DNA of 64,000 nt, from NCBI RefSeq assembly GCF_002531575.1, contig NZ_NWTI01000006.1, positions 124,001-188,000 of the forward strand. Reading direction: 5' to 3'. Positions within the stretch are counted from its first letter, which is position 1. Every line of letters starts with the position of its first letter. Shown one piece after another: positions 40,156 to 49,093 of this stretch. This DNA comes from Bradyrhizobium sp. Y36. Its GTDB lineage: Bacteria > Pseudomonadota > Alphaproteobacteria > Rhizobiales > Xanthobacteraceae. The position numbers were made by a program, and so were the translations under genes. The notes below the pieces were generated by a model. It did no database searches. It was not told where the DNA came from and saw only the letters and a program-made list of their open reading frames with translations.

Positions 40156-41640
40156 TCAGGCCGAGACCAGCATCTCCACCGCCCGCCGCGCACCGTCCTT
40201 GTAGAGACGGCCGAGCGCGGTCGTCACGGCCTCGCGCAGCCGCGGCTCGGCGCCCAGCGGCCCGAACACCTTTTCGACGCCAAGCAGTGCGGGCGCGAGA
40301 CGCTCGGCAACCGGCCCCGCCTCGCGCGCCAGCGCGGCGAACTGACCGGCGAGCGGATCGCGCACGTCGATGGCGCGGCCCTGCTCGTCGGTCGCGGTGA
40401 CGTAGCGCATCCAGCCGGCGACCGCGAGCGCGTGCGTTGCGATCGGCAGGTTTTTGGCGAGGCGGTCCTGCATCGCGCCGAGCAGCCGCTGCGGCAGCTT
40501 CTGCGAGCCGTCCATCGCGATCTGCCAGGTGCGGTGATGCAGCGCCGGGTTGGAAAAGCGCTTGAGCAGCGAGGCGCGATAGGCCGCAAGGTCGGTGCCG
40601 GCAGGCATCGTCAGCGTGCCCGCGGCGTCCTCCATCACCCGCGCGGCGAGACGGGCGAAATGCGGGTCCTGCATGGTGTCCGCGATGGTCTCATAGCCTG
40701 CGAGATAGCCGAGATAGGCCAGCGCCGAATGGCTGGCATTGAGCAGCCGCAGCTTCATCAGCTCGAACGGCTTGACGTCACTGACGAGCTCGACGCCGGC
40801 GGCGGCAAGATCGGGCCGGCCGGCCGTGAACCGATCCTCGACCACCCATTGCGTGAACGGCTCGGTCATCACGGGCCAGGCGTCGCGCATCCCGAGTGCG
40901 CTCGCAACCGCATCGCGGTCGGCGTCCGTCGTTTCAGGCACGATGCGGTCGACCATGGTCGAGGGGAAGGCGGCATTGTCCGCGATCCACTTGCCGAGTT
41001 CCCTGGAGCGGAGCGCTGCGAACTGCGTCACGATGCGCTGCACGGTGTGGCCGTTGGCGGCGAGATTGTCGCAGCACAGCACGGTGAAGGGCGCGGCCCC
41101 CAGCGCGCGCCGCCGTGCCAGCGCCGCGACGATGAAGCCGGGCGCCGAGCGCGGCGCGTCGAAATTGTTCAGATCATGCACGACATCGGGATGCCGCTCG
41201 TCGAGATCGCCGGTCTGCGGCGTGTGGCAATAGCCCTTCTCGGTGACCGTCAGCGAGACGATGCGGATGGCGGGATCGGCCATCCGCTCCACCAGGGCCG
41301 CCGGCTTCTCGCGCGCGACGACGCTGTCGAGCAGCGCGCCGATCACGCGATGCTCGGTGCCCTCAGCGGCGCGCACGGCAACCGTGTAGAGATGATCCTG
41401 CGGGGCGAGGGCGTCGCGCGTGTCCGGGCTGCGCAGGCTGGCGCCGACAATGCCCCAGGACGAGCTGCCGTTCGCGAGGCAATCGTCGATGACGACGGCC
41501 TGATGTGCGCGATGAAAGGCGCCGAGACCCAAATGCACGATGCCGGGCGTCAGGCGCGAACGGTCATAGGCCGGCCGGCGGACGCGAGGTGCCAGCCGGT
41601 CGAGATTGGCCGTGCCAAGACGCGCTGAACCTGAGCGCAT
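40156..41640 (-). CDS. uxuB: Mannitol dehydrogenase-family oxidoreductase, probable fructuronate reductase
   Basis: The 494-residue product is a polyol-specific long-chain dehydrogenase: N-terminal Rossmann start GIVHLGLGAFHRAHQAVVIDD, central LCCDNLAANGHTVQRIV, and the catalytic K-x4-N-x2-H pattern in FELMKLRLLNASHSALAYLGYLAG. With mannonate dehydratase and an UxuR-like operator nearby, reduction of fructuronate to mannonate is the best-fitting activity; mannitol or arabinitol dehydrogenase is possible on sequence alone. ATG 41640 has GGGGAG 6-7 nt upstream. It is divergent from the GntR regulator, sharing the operator region. Confidence 0.82.
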   Translation of the reverse strand: MRSGSARLGTANLDRLAPRVRRPAYDRSRLTPGIVHLGLGAFHRAHQAVVIDDCLANGSSSWGIVGASLRSPDTRDALAPQDHLYTVAVRAAEGTEHRVIGALLDSVVAREKPAALVERMADPAIRIVSLTVTEKGYCHTPQTGDLDERHPDVVHDLNNFDAPRSAPGFIVAALARRRALGAAPFTVLCCDNLAANGHTVQRIVTQFAALRSRELGKWIADNAAFPSTMVDRIVPETTDADRDAVASALGMRDAWPVMTEPFTQWVVEDRFTAGRPDLAAAGVELVSDVKPFELMKLRLLNASHSALAYLGYLAGYETIADTMQDPHFARLAARVMEDAAGTLTMPAGTDLAAYRASLLKRFSNPALHHRTWQIAMDGSQKLPQRLLGAMQDRLAKNLPIATHALAVAGWMRYVTATDEQGRAIDVRDPLAGQFAALAREAGPVAERLAPALLGVEKVFGPLGAEPRLREAVTTALGRLYKDGARRAVEMLVSA

Positions 41641-41703
41641 GGACGTCTCCCCTTTGCTTGCCGCTGCTTGACATGGCGCCCGTATCAGGTCAATGCTCCG
41701 GTC

Positions 41704-41732
41704 AATTGGTAAGACCAATTTTCCAAAATTGG
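41704..41732. promoter_or_regulatory. GntR/UxuR-type operator in the uxuB-gntR divergent region
   Basis: AATTGGT-AAG-ACCAATT (41704-41720) is an inverted repeat close to the ATTGGTATACCAAT operator of E. coli ExuR/UxuR and to the TGGT..ACCA class of FCD-type GntR proteins. It overlaps a second palindrome, CCAATTTT-CC-AAAATTGG (41715-41732). Both lie between the two start codons. Confidence 0.72.
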
Positions 41733-41781
41733 CAGGCCGCGGGCCGATAAAGCCCCGCGCGACCCTTTCGGGAGGACCAGC

Positions 41782-42585
41782 GTGCCGCTGGAAGCTGTGG
41801 AGGCGAGACGGCTTTATCGCCAGGTCGCCGATCAATTGCGAAGCCTGATCGACAGCGGCGAGTACGCGGTCGGCAGCCGCTTGCCGACCGAGCGCGAGCT
41901 CGCCGAGCAGCTCAAGATCTCGCGGCCGACGGTGCGCGAAGCCCTGATCGCGCTCGAGGTCGAGGGGCGCCTGCGCATCCGGGTCGGCTCCGGCATCTAC
42001 GTGATCGAGCCCGCCGCAATCGCCGCGCCCGCAGCCGCGTCCGTCATCGAGGGGCCGTTCGAGCTGCTGCGCGCCCGCGAATTCCTCGAAAGCGCCATCG
42101 CCGAACAGGCCGCGCGCGTCGCGACCAGGGACGACATCGCCCGCATCGACGCCTCGCTGCTCGCGATGGAGCAGGTCGAGCATCCCGGCGAAGCCTCGAT
42201 GGTGCACGACCGCGCCTTCCACGTCGCCATCGCCGGCAGTCTCGGCAATGCTGTCCTGGTGCGGGTGGTCGGCGAGCTGTTCGACCAGCGCCTCAATCCC
42301 TATTTCGCGCAGCTTGCGCATTATTTCGAGAGCCCCGGCACCTGGCGCACCGCGCTCGACGAGCACCGCGCCGTGCGCGAGGCGATCGCGGCGCATGATC
42401 CCGACGCCGCGCGCGAGGCGATGCGCACCCATTTGGCGCGATCGCAGGAGCGCTTCGCGCAGAATTTCGGCGCCGAGAATGCGGCAGGGCCGGCTTCGGT
42501 GCGAAGCCGGGCGGCGCGATCGCCGGCAAAACCCAAACCTGTGCCGAAGAAAAAGCGCACGACGGGCGGCGGCGCCCGGCGGTGA
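41782..42585 (+). CDS. GntR-family (FadR/FCD) regulator of the hexuronate unit
   Basis: The 267-residue product has an N-terminal GntR winged helix (RRLYRQVADQLRSLIDSGEYAVGSRLPTERELAEQLKISRPTVREALIALEVEGRLRIRVGSGIYV) and a C-terminal FCD ligand-binding domain with metal-site histidines (HDRAFHVAIAGSLGN, LDEHRAVREAIAAHDPDAAREAMRTHL). A basic tail of about 35 residues follows. It starts with GTG at 41782. The UxuR-like operator 50-78 nt upstream suggests control of itself, uxuB and the TRAP-uxuA genes, with a uronate or aldonate as effector. Confidence 0.88.
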   Translation: MPLEAVEARRLYRQVADQLRSLIDSGEYAVGSRLPTERELAEQLKISRPTVREALIALEVEGRLRIRVGSGIYVIEPAAIAAPAAASVIEGPFELLRAREFLESAIAEQAARVATRDDIARIDASLLAMEQVEHPGEASMVHDRAFHVAIAGSLGNAVLVRVVGELFDQRLNPYFAQLAHYFESPGTWRTALDEHRAVREAIAAHDPDAAREAMRTHLARSQERFAQNFGAENAAGPASVRSRAARSPAKPKPVPKKKRTTGGGARR

Positions 42586-42656
42586 GATTGGGCGGCCCGC
42601 ATCCAGGTCGGACGCGGGCGAACAAGAAGCAGACTTGAACAATGGAGGAAAAGTCA

Positions 42657-43634
42657 GTGTTGAAGAAAATGACGATTGCAGCCGTGATGTCCGCTGCCGC
42701 GCTGTTGGCGGCCACCGAGGCCGGCATGGCGCAGACCAAGCTCAAATGGGCCCATGTCTACGAGACCTCGGAGCCGTTCCACACCGCCTCGGTCTGGGCC
42801 GCACAGGAGATCGGCAAGCGCACCAACGGGCGCTATGCGATCGACGTCTATCCGGCCTCGCAGCTCGGCAAGGAGGCCGACATCAACCAGGGCCTGTCGC
42901 TCGGCTCGGTCGACATCATCATCTCCGGCTCGAGCTTCGCGGCCAAGAGCTTCCCGCCGATCGGCGTGACCTACTATCCCTACACCTTCCGCGACGCCGA
43001 CCATCTGCTCGCCTACACCAAGAGCGACATCTTCAAGGAGCTCGCCAAAGGCTATGAGGACAAGAGCGGCCACCACATCGTCGCGGTGACCTATTACGGC
43101 GTGCGTCAGACCTCGTCGAACAAGCCGATCAAGACCTGTGCCGACATGAAGGGCCTGAAGATGCGCGTGCCTGATGTGCCGGCCTATCTGGCGATGCCGC
43201 GCGCCTGCGGCGCCAACACCGCGCCGATCGCGTTCGCCGAAGTCTATCTCGCGCTGCAGAACGGCACCGTCGAGGCGCAGGAAAATCCGCTGACCACGAT
43301 CGAGGCCAAGAAGTTCTACGAGGTGCAGAAGCACATCGTGCTGACCGGCCACATCGTCGACCACCTCAACACCGTGATCGCCGGCGCGCTGTGGAAGAAG
43401 CTCTCCGATGAAGACAAGAAGATCTTCACCGACGTGGCGCAGGAAGCCGCCGCCAAGGCCACCGGCGAGATCAAGCAGAACGAAGCCAAGCTCGTTGCCT
43501 TCTTCAAGGAGAAGGGCCTGTCCGTGACCGAGGTCGACAAGAACGAGTTCCGCGACACCGTGCTGAAGAACGTCGCATTCGAGACCTTTGGTTACCGCAA
43601 GGCCGACTGGGAAAAGATCCAGGCGGTGAAATAG
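42657..43634 (+). CDS. TRAP transporter substrate-binding protein (DctP family)
   Basis: This periplasmic receptor delivers its ligand to the DctQM membrane pair. The product (325 residues from GTG 42657) has a signal peptide (IAAVMSAAALLAATEAGMAQ) and DctP motifs: WAHVYETSEPFHTASVWAAQEI, GLKMRVPDVPAYLAMPRACGANTAPIAFAEVYLALQNGTVEAQENPL, where the MRVP arginine normally binds the substrate carboxylate. GGAGG lies 7 nt before the GTG; ATG 42642 would overlap this ribosome site. Operon context points to a sugar-acid substrate such as a hexuronate or aldonate. Confidence 0.9.
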   Translation: MLKKMTIAAVMSAAALLAATEAGMAQTKLKWAHVYETSEPFHTASVWAAQEIGKRTNGRYAIDVYPASQLGKEADINQGLSLGSVDIIISGSSFAAKSFPPIGVTYYPYTFRDADHLLAYTKSDIFKELAKGYEDKSGHHIVAVTYYGVRQTSSNKPIKTCADMKGLKMRVPDVPAYLAMPRACGANTAPIAFAEVYLALQNGTVEAQENPLTTIEAKKFYEVQKHIVLTGHIVDHLNTVIAGALWKKLSDEDKKIFTDVAQEAAAKATGEIKQNEAKLVAFFKEKGLSVTEVDKNEFRDTVLKNVAFETFGYRKADWEKIQAVK

Positions 43635-43644
43635 CACTGACTGT

Positions 43645-43745
43645 CATTCCGGGGCGGCGCGCAGGACCGGGCACAGCCCGGTCCGAGCACCGAACCCGGA
43701 ATCTCGAGGTTCCGGGTTCTCGCTTCGCGAGCCCCGGAACAACGT
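43645..43745. repeat. Dispersed palindromic repeat within the TRAP operon
   Basis: Between dctP and dctQ lies a REP-like element with ATTCCGGGGCGGCGCGC at one end, the central palindrome GGAATCTCGAGGTTCC, and GCCCCGGAA near the other end. This element class is frequent between Bradyrhizobium genes and can lower expression of genes distal to dctP. Confidence 0.65.
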
Positions 43746-43767
43746 TCAGGTTTTCAGGAGCACACCC

Positions 43768-44346
43768 ATGTCCACCGCCGAAATCCACCGGCAGATCACC
43801 GCGGACGAGATCGCCCACACCTTCGAGGAGGAGGCGACGCCGAAGGTCGATCTCGGCGTCTACGCGTTCGAGGACTGGGTGGCGCTCGCCATCTTCTGGG
43901 TGATGGCGCTCGCCGTCTTCCTGCAGTTCTTCACCCGCTACGTGCTCAACGACAGCTACGCCTGGACCGAGGAGATCGCGACCTATTGCCTGATCGGCGT
44001 GGTCTTCATCGGCGCCTCGATGTGCGTGCGGCTGTCGCGGCACATCCAGGTCGATCTCGTCTACCGCTATCTGCCGCATCTCGTGGCGCGCGCACTGTCG
44101 ACGGCGATCGACCTGATCCGGATCGCCTTCTTCGGCTACGCCATCAAGCTGGTCTGGGTCTACATCCAGATCATCGGCGACGAACGGATGACCACCATCA
44201 ATCTTCCCAAGGATTACGTCTATTACGCCGTACTGCTCGGCTTCGTGCTGATGTTCGCACGCTCCGTGCAGGTGGCAATACAGAACTGGCGGCAGGGCTA
44301 CTCGGTTCTCGAACGTCCCGGTGCCTACGACGGATCGGAGATCTGA
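43768..44346 (+). CDS. TRAP transporter small permease (DctQ family)
   Basis: The 192-residue product has four membrane segments (WVALAIFWVMALAVFLQFFTRY, IATYCLIGVVFIGASMCV, and two further on) and the family motif YAWTEEIATYCLIGVVFIGASMCVRLSRHIQVDLV. An unusually long cytoplasmic N-terminus of about 30 residues precedes the first segment. ATG 43768 has CAGGAG 8 nt upstream. It is followed directly by the large permease. Confidence 0.9.
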   Translation: MSTAEIHRQITADEIAHTFEEEATPKVDLGVYAFEDWVALAIFWVMALAVFLQFFTRYVLNDSYAWTEEIATYCLIGVVFIGASMCVRLSRHIQVDLVYRYLPHLVARALSTAIDLIRIAFFGYAIKLVWVYIQIIGDERMTTINLPKDYVYYAVLLGFVLMFARSVQVAIQNWRQGYSVLERPGAYDGSEI

Positions 44347-44347
44347 C

Positions 44348-45754
44348 ATGCTGCTGTTGCTCGGAGGCTTTCTCATCCTGATGCTGCTCGGCGTTCCCGT
44401 GGCGATTGCCATGGCCGCGTCGTCGCTGCTCTACATCCTGGTCAGCGGCGTGACGCCCGACGTCACGCTGGCGCAGCGCATGATCGCCGGCGTCGAGAGT
44501 TTTCCTTTGCTTGCCGTGCCGTTCTTCATCCTGGCCGGCAATCTCATGAACATCGCCGGCGTCACCGGGCGCATCTACAAGTTCGCGGTCGCGCTGGTGG
44601 GGTGGATGCGCGGCGGCCTCGGCCACGTCAACATCATCGGCTCGGTGATCTTCTCCGGCATGTCCGGCACCGCGATCGCGGACGCTGCCGGCCTCGGCAC
44701 CATCGAGATCAAGGCGATGAAGGACCACGGCTATTCCACCGAATTCTCGGTCGGTGTCACCGCGGCGTCCGCCACGCTCGGGCCGATCATTCCGCCATCG
44801 CTGCCCTTCGTGATCTACGGCATGATGGCCAACGTCTCGATCGGCGCGCTGTTCCTCGGCGGCGTCATTCCCGGCGTCGTCCTGACGCTGTTCATGATGG
44901 CGACCGTCACCTATTTCGCGCACAAGAACAAATGGGGCAGCGACACGCCGTTCTCCTGGCCGCAGCTCGGTTCGGCCGGCCTCGAGATCGCCATCGTGCT
45001 GGCGTTCCCGATGGCGATCTGGCTGATGGTGCTCGCCGGCCTCTCGGTCAACATGGCGGTTGTGATCGGCCTCGGCACGTTGCTGGCGATCGACTGGTAT
45101 TTCGACTTCTCGGCGGTGATGGCGCTGATGGCGCCGGTGATCCTGATCGGCGGCATGACACTGGGCTGGTTCACGCCGACGGAGGCCGCGGTCGCCGCGG
45201 TGATCTGGTCGCTGTTCCTCGGCCTCGTCCGCTATCGCACCATGACGTTCCGGACCGTCGCCAAGGCGACCTTCGACACCATCGAGACCACGGCCTCGGT
45301 GCTGTTCATCGTCACGGCCGCCTCGATCTTCGCCTGGCTGCTGACGGTGTCGCAGGCCGCCCAGATGCTGTCGGACTGGATGCTCAGCATCACCCACAAC
45401 AAATGGGTGTTCCTGGCGCTCGCCAACGTGCTGATCCTGTTCGTCGGCTGCTTCATCGACACCACGGCGGCGATCACCATCCTGGTGCCGATCCTGCTGC
45501 CGATCGTGCTCAAGCTCGGCATCGACCCGATCCACTTCGGCCTGATCATGACGCTGAACCTGATGATCGGTCTGCTGCATCCGCCGCTCGGGATGGTGCT
45601 GTTCGTGCTCGCCCGCGTGGCAAAGCTCTCGGTCGAGCGCACCACGGTCGCGATCCTGCCCTGGCTGGTGCCGCTGATGTTCGCGCTGATCGCGATCACC
45701 TACATTCCCGAACTTACCCTCTGGCTGCCGAAATACATGGGACTCTCCAAATGA
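44348..45754 (+). CDS. TRAP transporter large permease (DctM family)
   Basis: The 468-residue product is the ion-coupled TRAP transport subunit with about 12 membrane helices. Signatures include LLAVPFFILAGNLMNIAGVTGRIYKFA, GHVNIIGSVIFSGMSGTAIADAAGLGTIEIKAMKDHGYS and ASATLGPIIPPSLPFVIYG near the N-terminal half, and GCFIDTTAAITILVPILLPI, HPPLGMVLF in the second half. It starts one base after the dctQ stop and overlaps the next gene by 4 nt. Confidence 0.92.
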   Translation: MLLLLGGFLILMLLGVPVAIAMAASSLLYILVSGVTPDVTLAQRMIAGVESFPLLAVPFFILAGNLMNIAGVTGRIYKFAVALVGWMRGGLGHVNIIGSVIFSGMSGTAIADAAGLGTIEIKAMKDHGYSTEFSVGVTAASATLGPIIPPSLPFVIYGMMANVSIGALFLGGVIPGVVLTLFMMATVTYFAHKNKWGSDTPFSWPQLGSAGLEIAIVLAFPMAIWLMVLAGLSVNMAVVIGLGTLLAIDWYFDFSAVMALMAPVILIGGMTLGWFTPTEAAVAAVIWSLFLGLVRYRTMTFRTVAKATFDTIETTASVLFIVTAASIFAWLLTVSQAAQMLSDWMLSITHNKWVFLALANVLILFVGCFIDTTAAITILVPILLPIVLKLGIDPIHFGLIMTLNLMIGLLHPPLGMVLFVLARVAKLSVERTTVAILPWLVPLMFALIAITYIPELTLWLPKYMGLSK

Positions 45755-46800
45755 CCTCGACTGCTCTCGCCGCAACCTTGTTCGGCCCCGAAGACCTGCG
45801 CATGGTCGAGCATCCGCTCGACAAGCTGGCATCCGGCATGGTGCGTATCCGCTTCGGTGCCGGCGGCATCTGCGGCTCGGACATGCACTACTTCCGCCAT
45901 GCCCGCACCGGCGATTTCGTGGTGAAGTCGCCACTGGTGCTCGGCCACGAGATCTCCGGCGAGGTCGTGGAGATCTCCGGGGCGGCCGCGAACCTGAAGG
46001 TCGGTGACCGCGTCGCCGTCAACCCGTCGCGCTGGTGCGGCCATTGCGTGGCCTGCCGCGAGGGCCGGCCGAACCTGTGCGAAAACATCTACTTCATGGG
46101 CTCGGCCTCGAAGACGCCGCACATGCAGGGCGGCTTCGCCAATTATTTCGATGCGGTCCCTGCGCAATGCGTGAAGATCCCGGACCACGTCTCCTATCAG
46201 GCCGCGGCGCTCGCCGAGCCGCTCGCGGTCTGCCTGCACGCGGTCGCGCGCGCCGGCAACATCGAGGGCAAGCGCGGCATCATCTTCGGCGCCGGCCCGA
46301 TCGGGCTTCTGACCATGCTCGCCGCGCATCGCGCCGGCATGGCCGACGTCACCGTGGCCGACATCGCGCCGGCACCGCTGGCCTTCGCGACCCGGCTCGG
46401 CGCGTCGCATGTCGAGAACGTTTCGAGCGGCGAGGAGGGCCTGAAGGCGCGGGCCGCCTCGCGTCCCTACGATGTTGCGTTTGAGGTCTCGGGCACGGCC
46501 GCGGGCCTTGCCAGTGCCATCGGCATCGTCAGGCGCGGCGGCGTGGTGGTGCAGATCGGCAATCTGCCGGGCGGCCAGATCCCGACGCCGTCGAATGCGG
46601 TGATGGCCAAGGAGATCGACCTGCGCGGCTCGTTCCGCTTCGGCCTCGAATTCATGACCGCGGTGGAACTGATTTCGGCCGGCAGCGTCGACGTGCTGTC
46701 GCTGGTCACCGCGGAGCGTCCGCTGTCGACCGCGCCCGACGCGCTGCGGCTGGCGCTCGACCGCTCGCAGAGCGTCAAGGTCGTGCTGACCGCGAACTGA
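45751..46800 (+). CDS. Zinc-dependent L-idonate 5-dehydrogenase-type enzyme
   Basis: The 349-residue product is a medium-chain dehydrogenase. The catalytic zinc site is in AGGICGSDMHYF and GHEISGEVVEI; the structural zinc cysteines are in CGHCVACREGRPNLC; the Rossmann motif is GAGPIGLLTMLAAHRAG. The best match I recall is L-idonate 5-dehydrogenase, which oxidises L-idonate to 5-ketogluconate; sorbitol dehydrogenases are close relatives. Lying between a TRAP permease and mannonate dehydratase, it likely feeds a sugar acid into the same pathway. Confidence 0.83.
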   Translation: MTSTALAATLFGPEDLRMVEHPLDKLASGMVRIRFGAGGICGSDMHYFRHARTGDFVVKSPLVLGHEISGEVVEISGAAANLKVGDRVAVNPSRWCGHCVACREGRPNLCENIYFMGSASKTPHMQGGFANYFDAVPAQCVKIPDHVSYQAAALAEPLAVCLHAVARAGNIEGKRGIIFGAGPIGLLTMLAAHRAGMADVTVADIAPAPLAFATRLGASHVENVSSGEEGLKARAASRPYDVAFEVSGTAAGLASAIGIVRRGGVVVQIGNLPGGQIPTPSNAVMAKEIDLRGSFRFGLEFMTAVELISAGSVDVLSLVTAERPLSTAPDALRLALDRSQSVKVVLTAN

Positions 46801-46813
46801 GGGGAGAGACCAG

Positions 46814-48004
46814 ATGATGCTCGAAGGTTGGCGCTGGTACGGGCCCGATGATCCGGTCTCGCTCGACGATGTCAGGCAGGCCGGGGCGAGCGACATCGTC
46901 TCGGCGCTGCATCAGGTGCCGATCGGCGAAGCCTGGACGCGCAAGGCGGTCGAGGAGCGCAAGAACTTCATCGAGAACGGCCAGCCCGGCCGCTCGCAGC
47001 TGACCTGGTCGGTGGTGGAATCGATTCCGATCCCCGACGACGTCAAGCGCCAGGGTGGAAACGCGACGAAGTCGATCGAGGCGTGGATCGCGAGCATGGA
47101 AGCGGTCGCCGCCTCCGGCATCAAGATCATCTGCTACAATTTCATGCCCGTCGTGGACTGGTGCCGTACCGACCTCGAATGGGAGTTGCCGAACGGCGCC
47201 CGCGCCATGCGCTTCGACCAGGACCGCTTCGCCGCCTTCGAGCTGCATATCCTGAAGCGGTCGGCCGCCGTGCGGGAGTATTCGCCCGAGCAGCAGGCCC
47301 GCGCGAAAGCGCTGTTCGAGAAGATGAGCCAGGCCGATATCGACTATCTCGTCATGGTCATCGCAAGCGCGCTGCCGGGCTCGACCACCGAGCCGATGAC
47401 CATCCCGCAATTCCGCGACCGGCTCGAGACCTATCGCGACATCACGCCTGAGATCCTGAGGCAGCATCTTGCCGAGTTTCTGGCGCGCGTGACACCGGTG
47501 GCCGAGCAGCTCGGAGTGTCCCTGACCCTGCACCCGGACGATCCGCCGCGGCCGCTGTTCGGCCTGCCGCGCATTGCCTCGTCAGCCGACGACTACCAGG
47601 CGCTGTTCGACGCGGTGCCGTCCAAGGCGAACGGCATCTGCCTGTGCACCGGCTCGCTCGGTGTGCGCGCGGAGAACAATCTGCCTGAGATGGCCGAGCG
47701 CTTTGGCCCCCGCATCGCCTTTGCGCATCTGCGCGCAACCAAGCGCGAGGCGGACGGGCTGTCGTTCTACGAGTCCGATCATCTCGACGGCGACGTCGAC
47801 ATGGTCGCCGTGCTCAAGGCGCTGCTGAAGGAGAACGCGAAGCGTTCGCCCGGGAAGAGAATCGTGTTCCGCCCCGACCACGGCCATCGCATGCTCGACG
47901 ATCTCGCCGCGACCAAGCGCACCAATCCCGGCTACACCGCCATCGGTCGCCTCCGCGGTCTCGCCGAGCTGCGCGGCGCGATCCGGGCGATCGAGCACCG
48001 GTAG
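46814..48004 (+). CDS. uxuA: Mannonate dehydratase
   Basis: UxuA converts D-mannonate to 2-keto-3-deoxygluconate. The 396-residue product has the family TIM-barrel motifs WRWYGPDDPVSLDDVRQAGASDIVSALH, KIICYNFMPVVDW, LTLHPDDPPRPLFGLPRI with the metal-binding histidine, NGICLCTGSLGVR and RIAFAHLRATKRE, and a C-terminal FRPDHGHRMLDDL with further metal ligands. Length agrees with bacterial UxuA. It is the last gene of the TRAP unit, 13 nt after the dehydrogenase. KDG kinase and aldolase genes are not in the window. Confidence 0.94.
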   Translation: MMLEGWRWYGPDDPVSLDDVRQAGASDIVSALHQVPIGEAWTRKAVEERKNFIENGQPGRSQLTWSVVESIPIPDDVKRQGGNATKSIEAWIASMEAVAASGIKIICYNFMPVVDWCRTDLEWELPNGARAMRFDQDRFAAFELHILKRSAAVREYSPEQQARAKALFEKMSQADIDYLVMVIASALPGSTTEPMTIPQFRDRLETYRDITPEILRQHLAEFLARVTPVAEQLGVSLTLHPDDPPRPLFGLPRIASSADDYQALFDAVPSKANGICLCTGSLGVRAENNLPEMAERFGPRIAFAHLRATKREADGLSFYESDHLDGDVDMVAVLKALLKENAKRSPGKRIVFRPDHGHRMLDDLAATKRTNPGYTAIGRLRGLAELRGAIRAIEHR

Positions 48005-48023
48005 CGGTAGCGCACTCTCCACT

Positions 48024-48110
48024 CCTCATTGCGAGCGCAGCGAAGCAATCCAGAGTCTTGCCGCGGAGGAAGTCTGGATTGCTTCGTCGCAAGAGCTCCT
48101 CGCAATGACG
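48024..48110. repeat. Dispersed palindromic repeat after uxuA
   Basis: The element reads CTCATTGCGAGCGCAGCGAA, GCAATCCAGA, then TCTGGATTGCTTCGTCGC and TCCTCGCAATGACG, an imperfect long inverted repeat. A second, longer copy is at 60611-60734. It sits between the convergent uxuA and LysR genes and could serve as a shared terminator. Confidence 0.75.
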
Positions 48111-48126
48111 CGGAGAGAGCAGTGGC

Positions 48127-49065
48127 TCAATAGCACGCGTCCATCGCCCCCAGCTTCGGATACAGCCGGTCGATCGCGGCGATCTCGCTGTGCATCTGCG
48201 TGATGATCCAGTCGCGGATCTCTGCCGCGATGGGGCGCATCGGACGGCTGCGAGGCGGCAGGAATTCGCAGATGCGGCGCGTGGTGGTCAGCCGGTCGGA
48301 GGCCGGCACCAGTGCGCCGGTGAGCAGCCAGTGCGAGGCGACCGTCAGCCAGCCGAGCGCGATGCCCTGGCCGAGCAGGGCAGCCTGCACCACGACGGCA
48401 TAATCGGTGAAGCTCAGCCCCTTGGCCGCGCCGCGGCGGCCGGTGAGGAGCGATGCATAATCCGCCGCCCAGTCGCCCGGCGTCTCGGCGAGGCGGATGA
48501 TGGTGTTGCCCTCGGCGGGATCGGTCGCGCCGAGATAGCTCGGGCTGCACATCGGCAGCATGACTTCCTTCATCACCAGCGTGCCGCCGGAGGGCGGCTC
48601 CTCGCGATCGCGAAAGCGCATGCCGAGGTCGACATTCTCCACCGGCCCGCGCAGCGCGCCGGAGATCAGCTGGAAGCGCAGGTCGACTTGCGGAAACTGC
48701 TTCTGCAGCTTGTCGATGCGCGGCATCAGCCAATGTGTGGTGAAGGCGGAGGAGACCGACAGCGTCACCGTCTCGGTGCCCTTGCGGCGGCGCTCGATCT
48801 CGACGAGGCCGCTTTCGATGCTGCGAAAGCCGTCGACGACGCGGCGGTACAACAGCTCGCCTTCCTCGGTGAGCACGGCGCGGCCCGCGGTGCGGTCGAA
48901 CAGGCGGACGCCGAGATGCTCCTCGAACTGGCCGAGCATCCGGCTCACCGCCGGTTGCGTGACGTTCAGTTCGGCGGCCGCAGCCGTGAAGCTGCCATTG
49001 CGCGCCGCCGCGTCGAAGACGAACAGGGCGTTACTGGACGGCAGCATGCGGCGGAGCTCGGGCAT
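48127..49065 (-). CDS. LysR-family transcription regulator (GcvA-like)
   Basis: The 312-residue product has an N-terminal LysR helix-turn-helix (NALFVFDAAARNGSFTAAAAELNVTQPAVSRMLGQFEEHLGVRLFDRTAGRAVLTEEGELL) and a C-terminal substrate-binding domain (VTLSVSSAFTTHWLMPRIDKLQKQFPQVDLRFQLISG). FDRTAGRAVLTEEG and WLMPRIDKLQ resemble the GcvA branch. It is divergent from the ABC transporter operon with a clear palindrome between them, so it probably controls that operon, with the transported amine or a metabolite as effector. Confidence 0.87.
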   Translation of the reverse strand: MPELRRMLPSSNALFVFDAAARNGSFTAAAAELNVTQPAVSRMLGQFEEHLGVRLFDRTAGRAVLTEEGELLYRRVVDGFRSIESGLVEIERRRKGTETVTLSVSSAFTTHWLMPRIDKLQKQFPQVDLRFQLISGALRGPVENVDLGMRFRDREEPPSGGTLVMKEVMLPMCSPSYLGATDPAEGNTIIRLAETPGDWAADYASLLTGRRGAAKGLSFTDYAVVVQAALLGQGIALGWLTVASHWLLTGALVPASDRLTTTRRICEFLPPRSRPMRPIAAEIRDWIITQMHSEIAAIDRLYPKLGAMDACY

Positions 49066-49093
49066 AACGCCATGTTATGAGCCGGGTGAGAAT

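Noticed and set aside
41641..42642. N-terminal extension of the mannitol dehydrogenase-type gene to an 828-residue protein
   Set aside because: The extra part lies opposite the GntR gene and crosses the operator region; homology and a good ribosome site begin at 41640.
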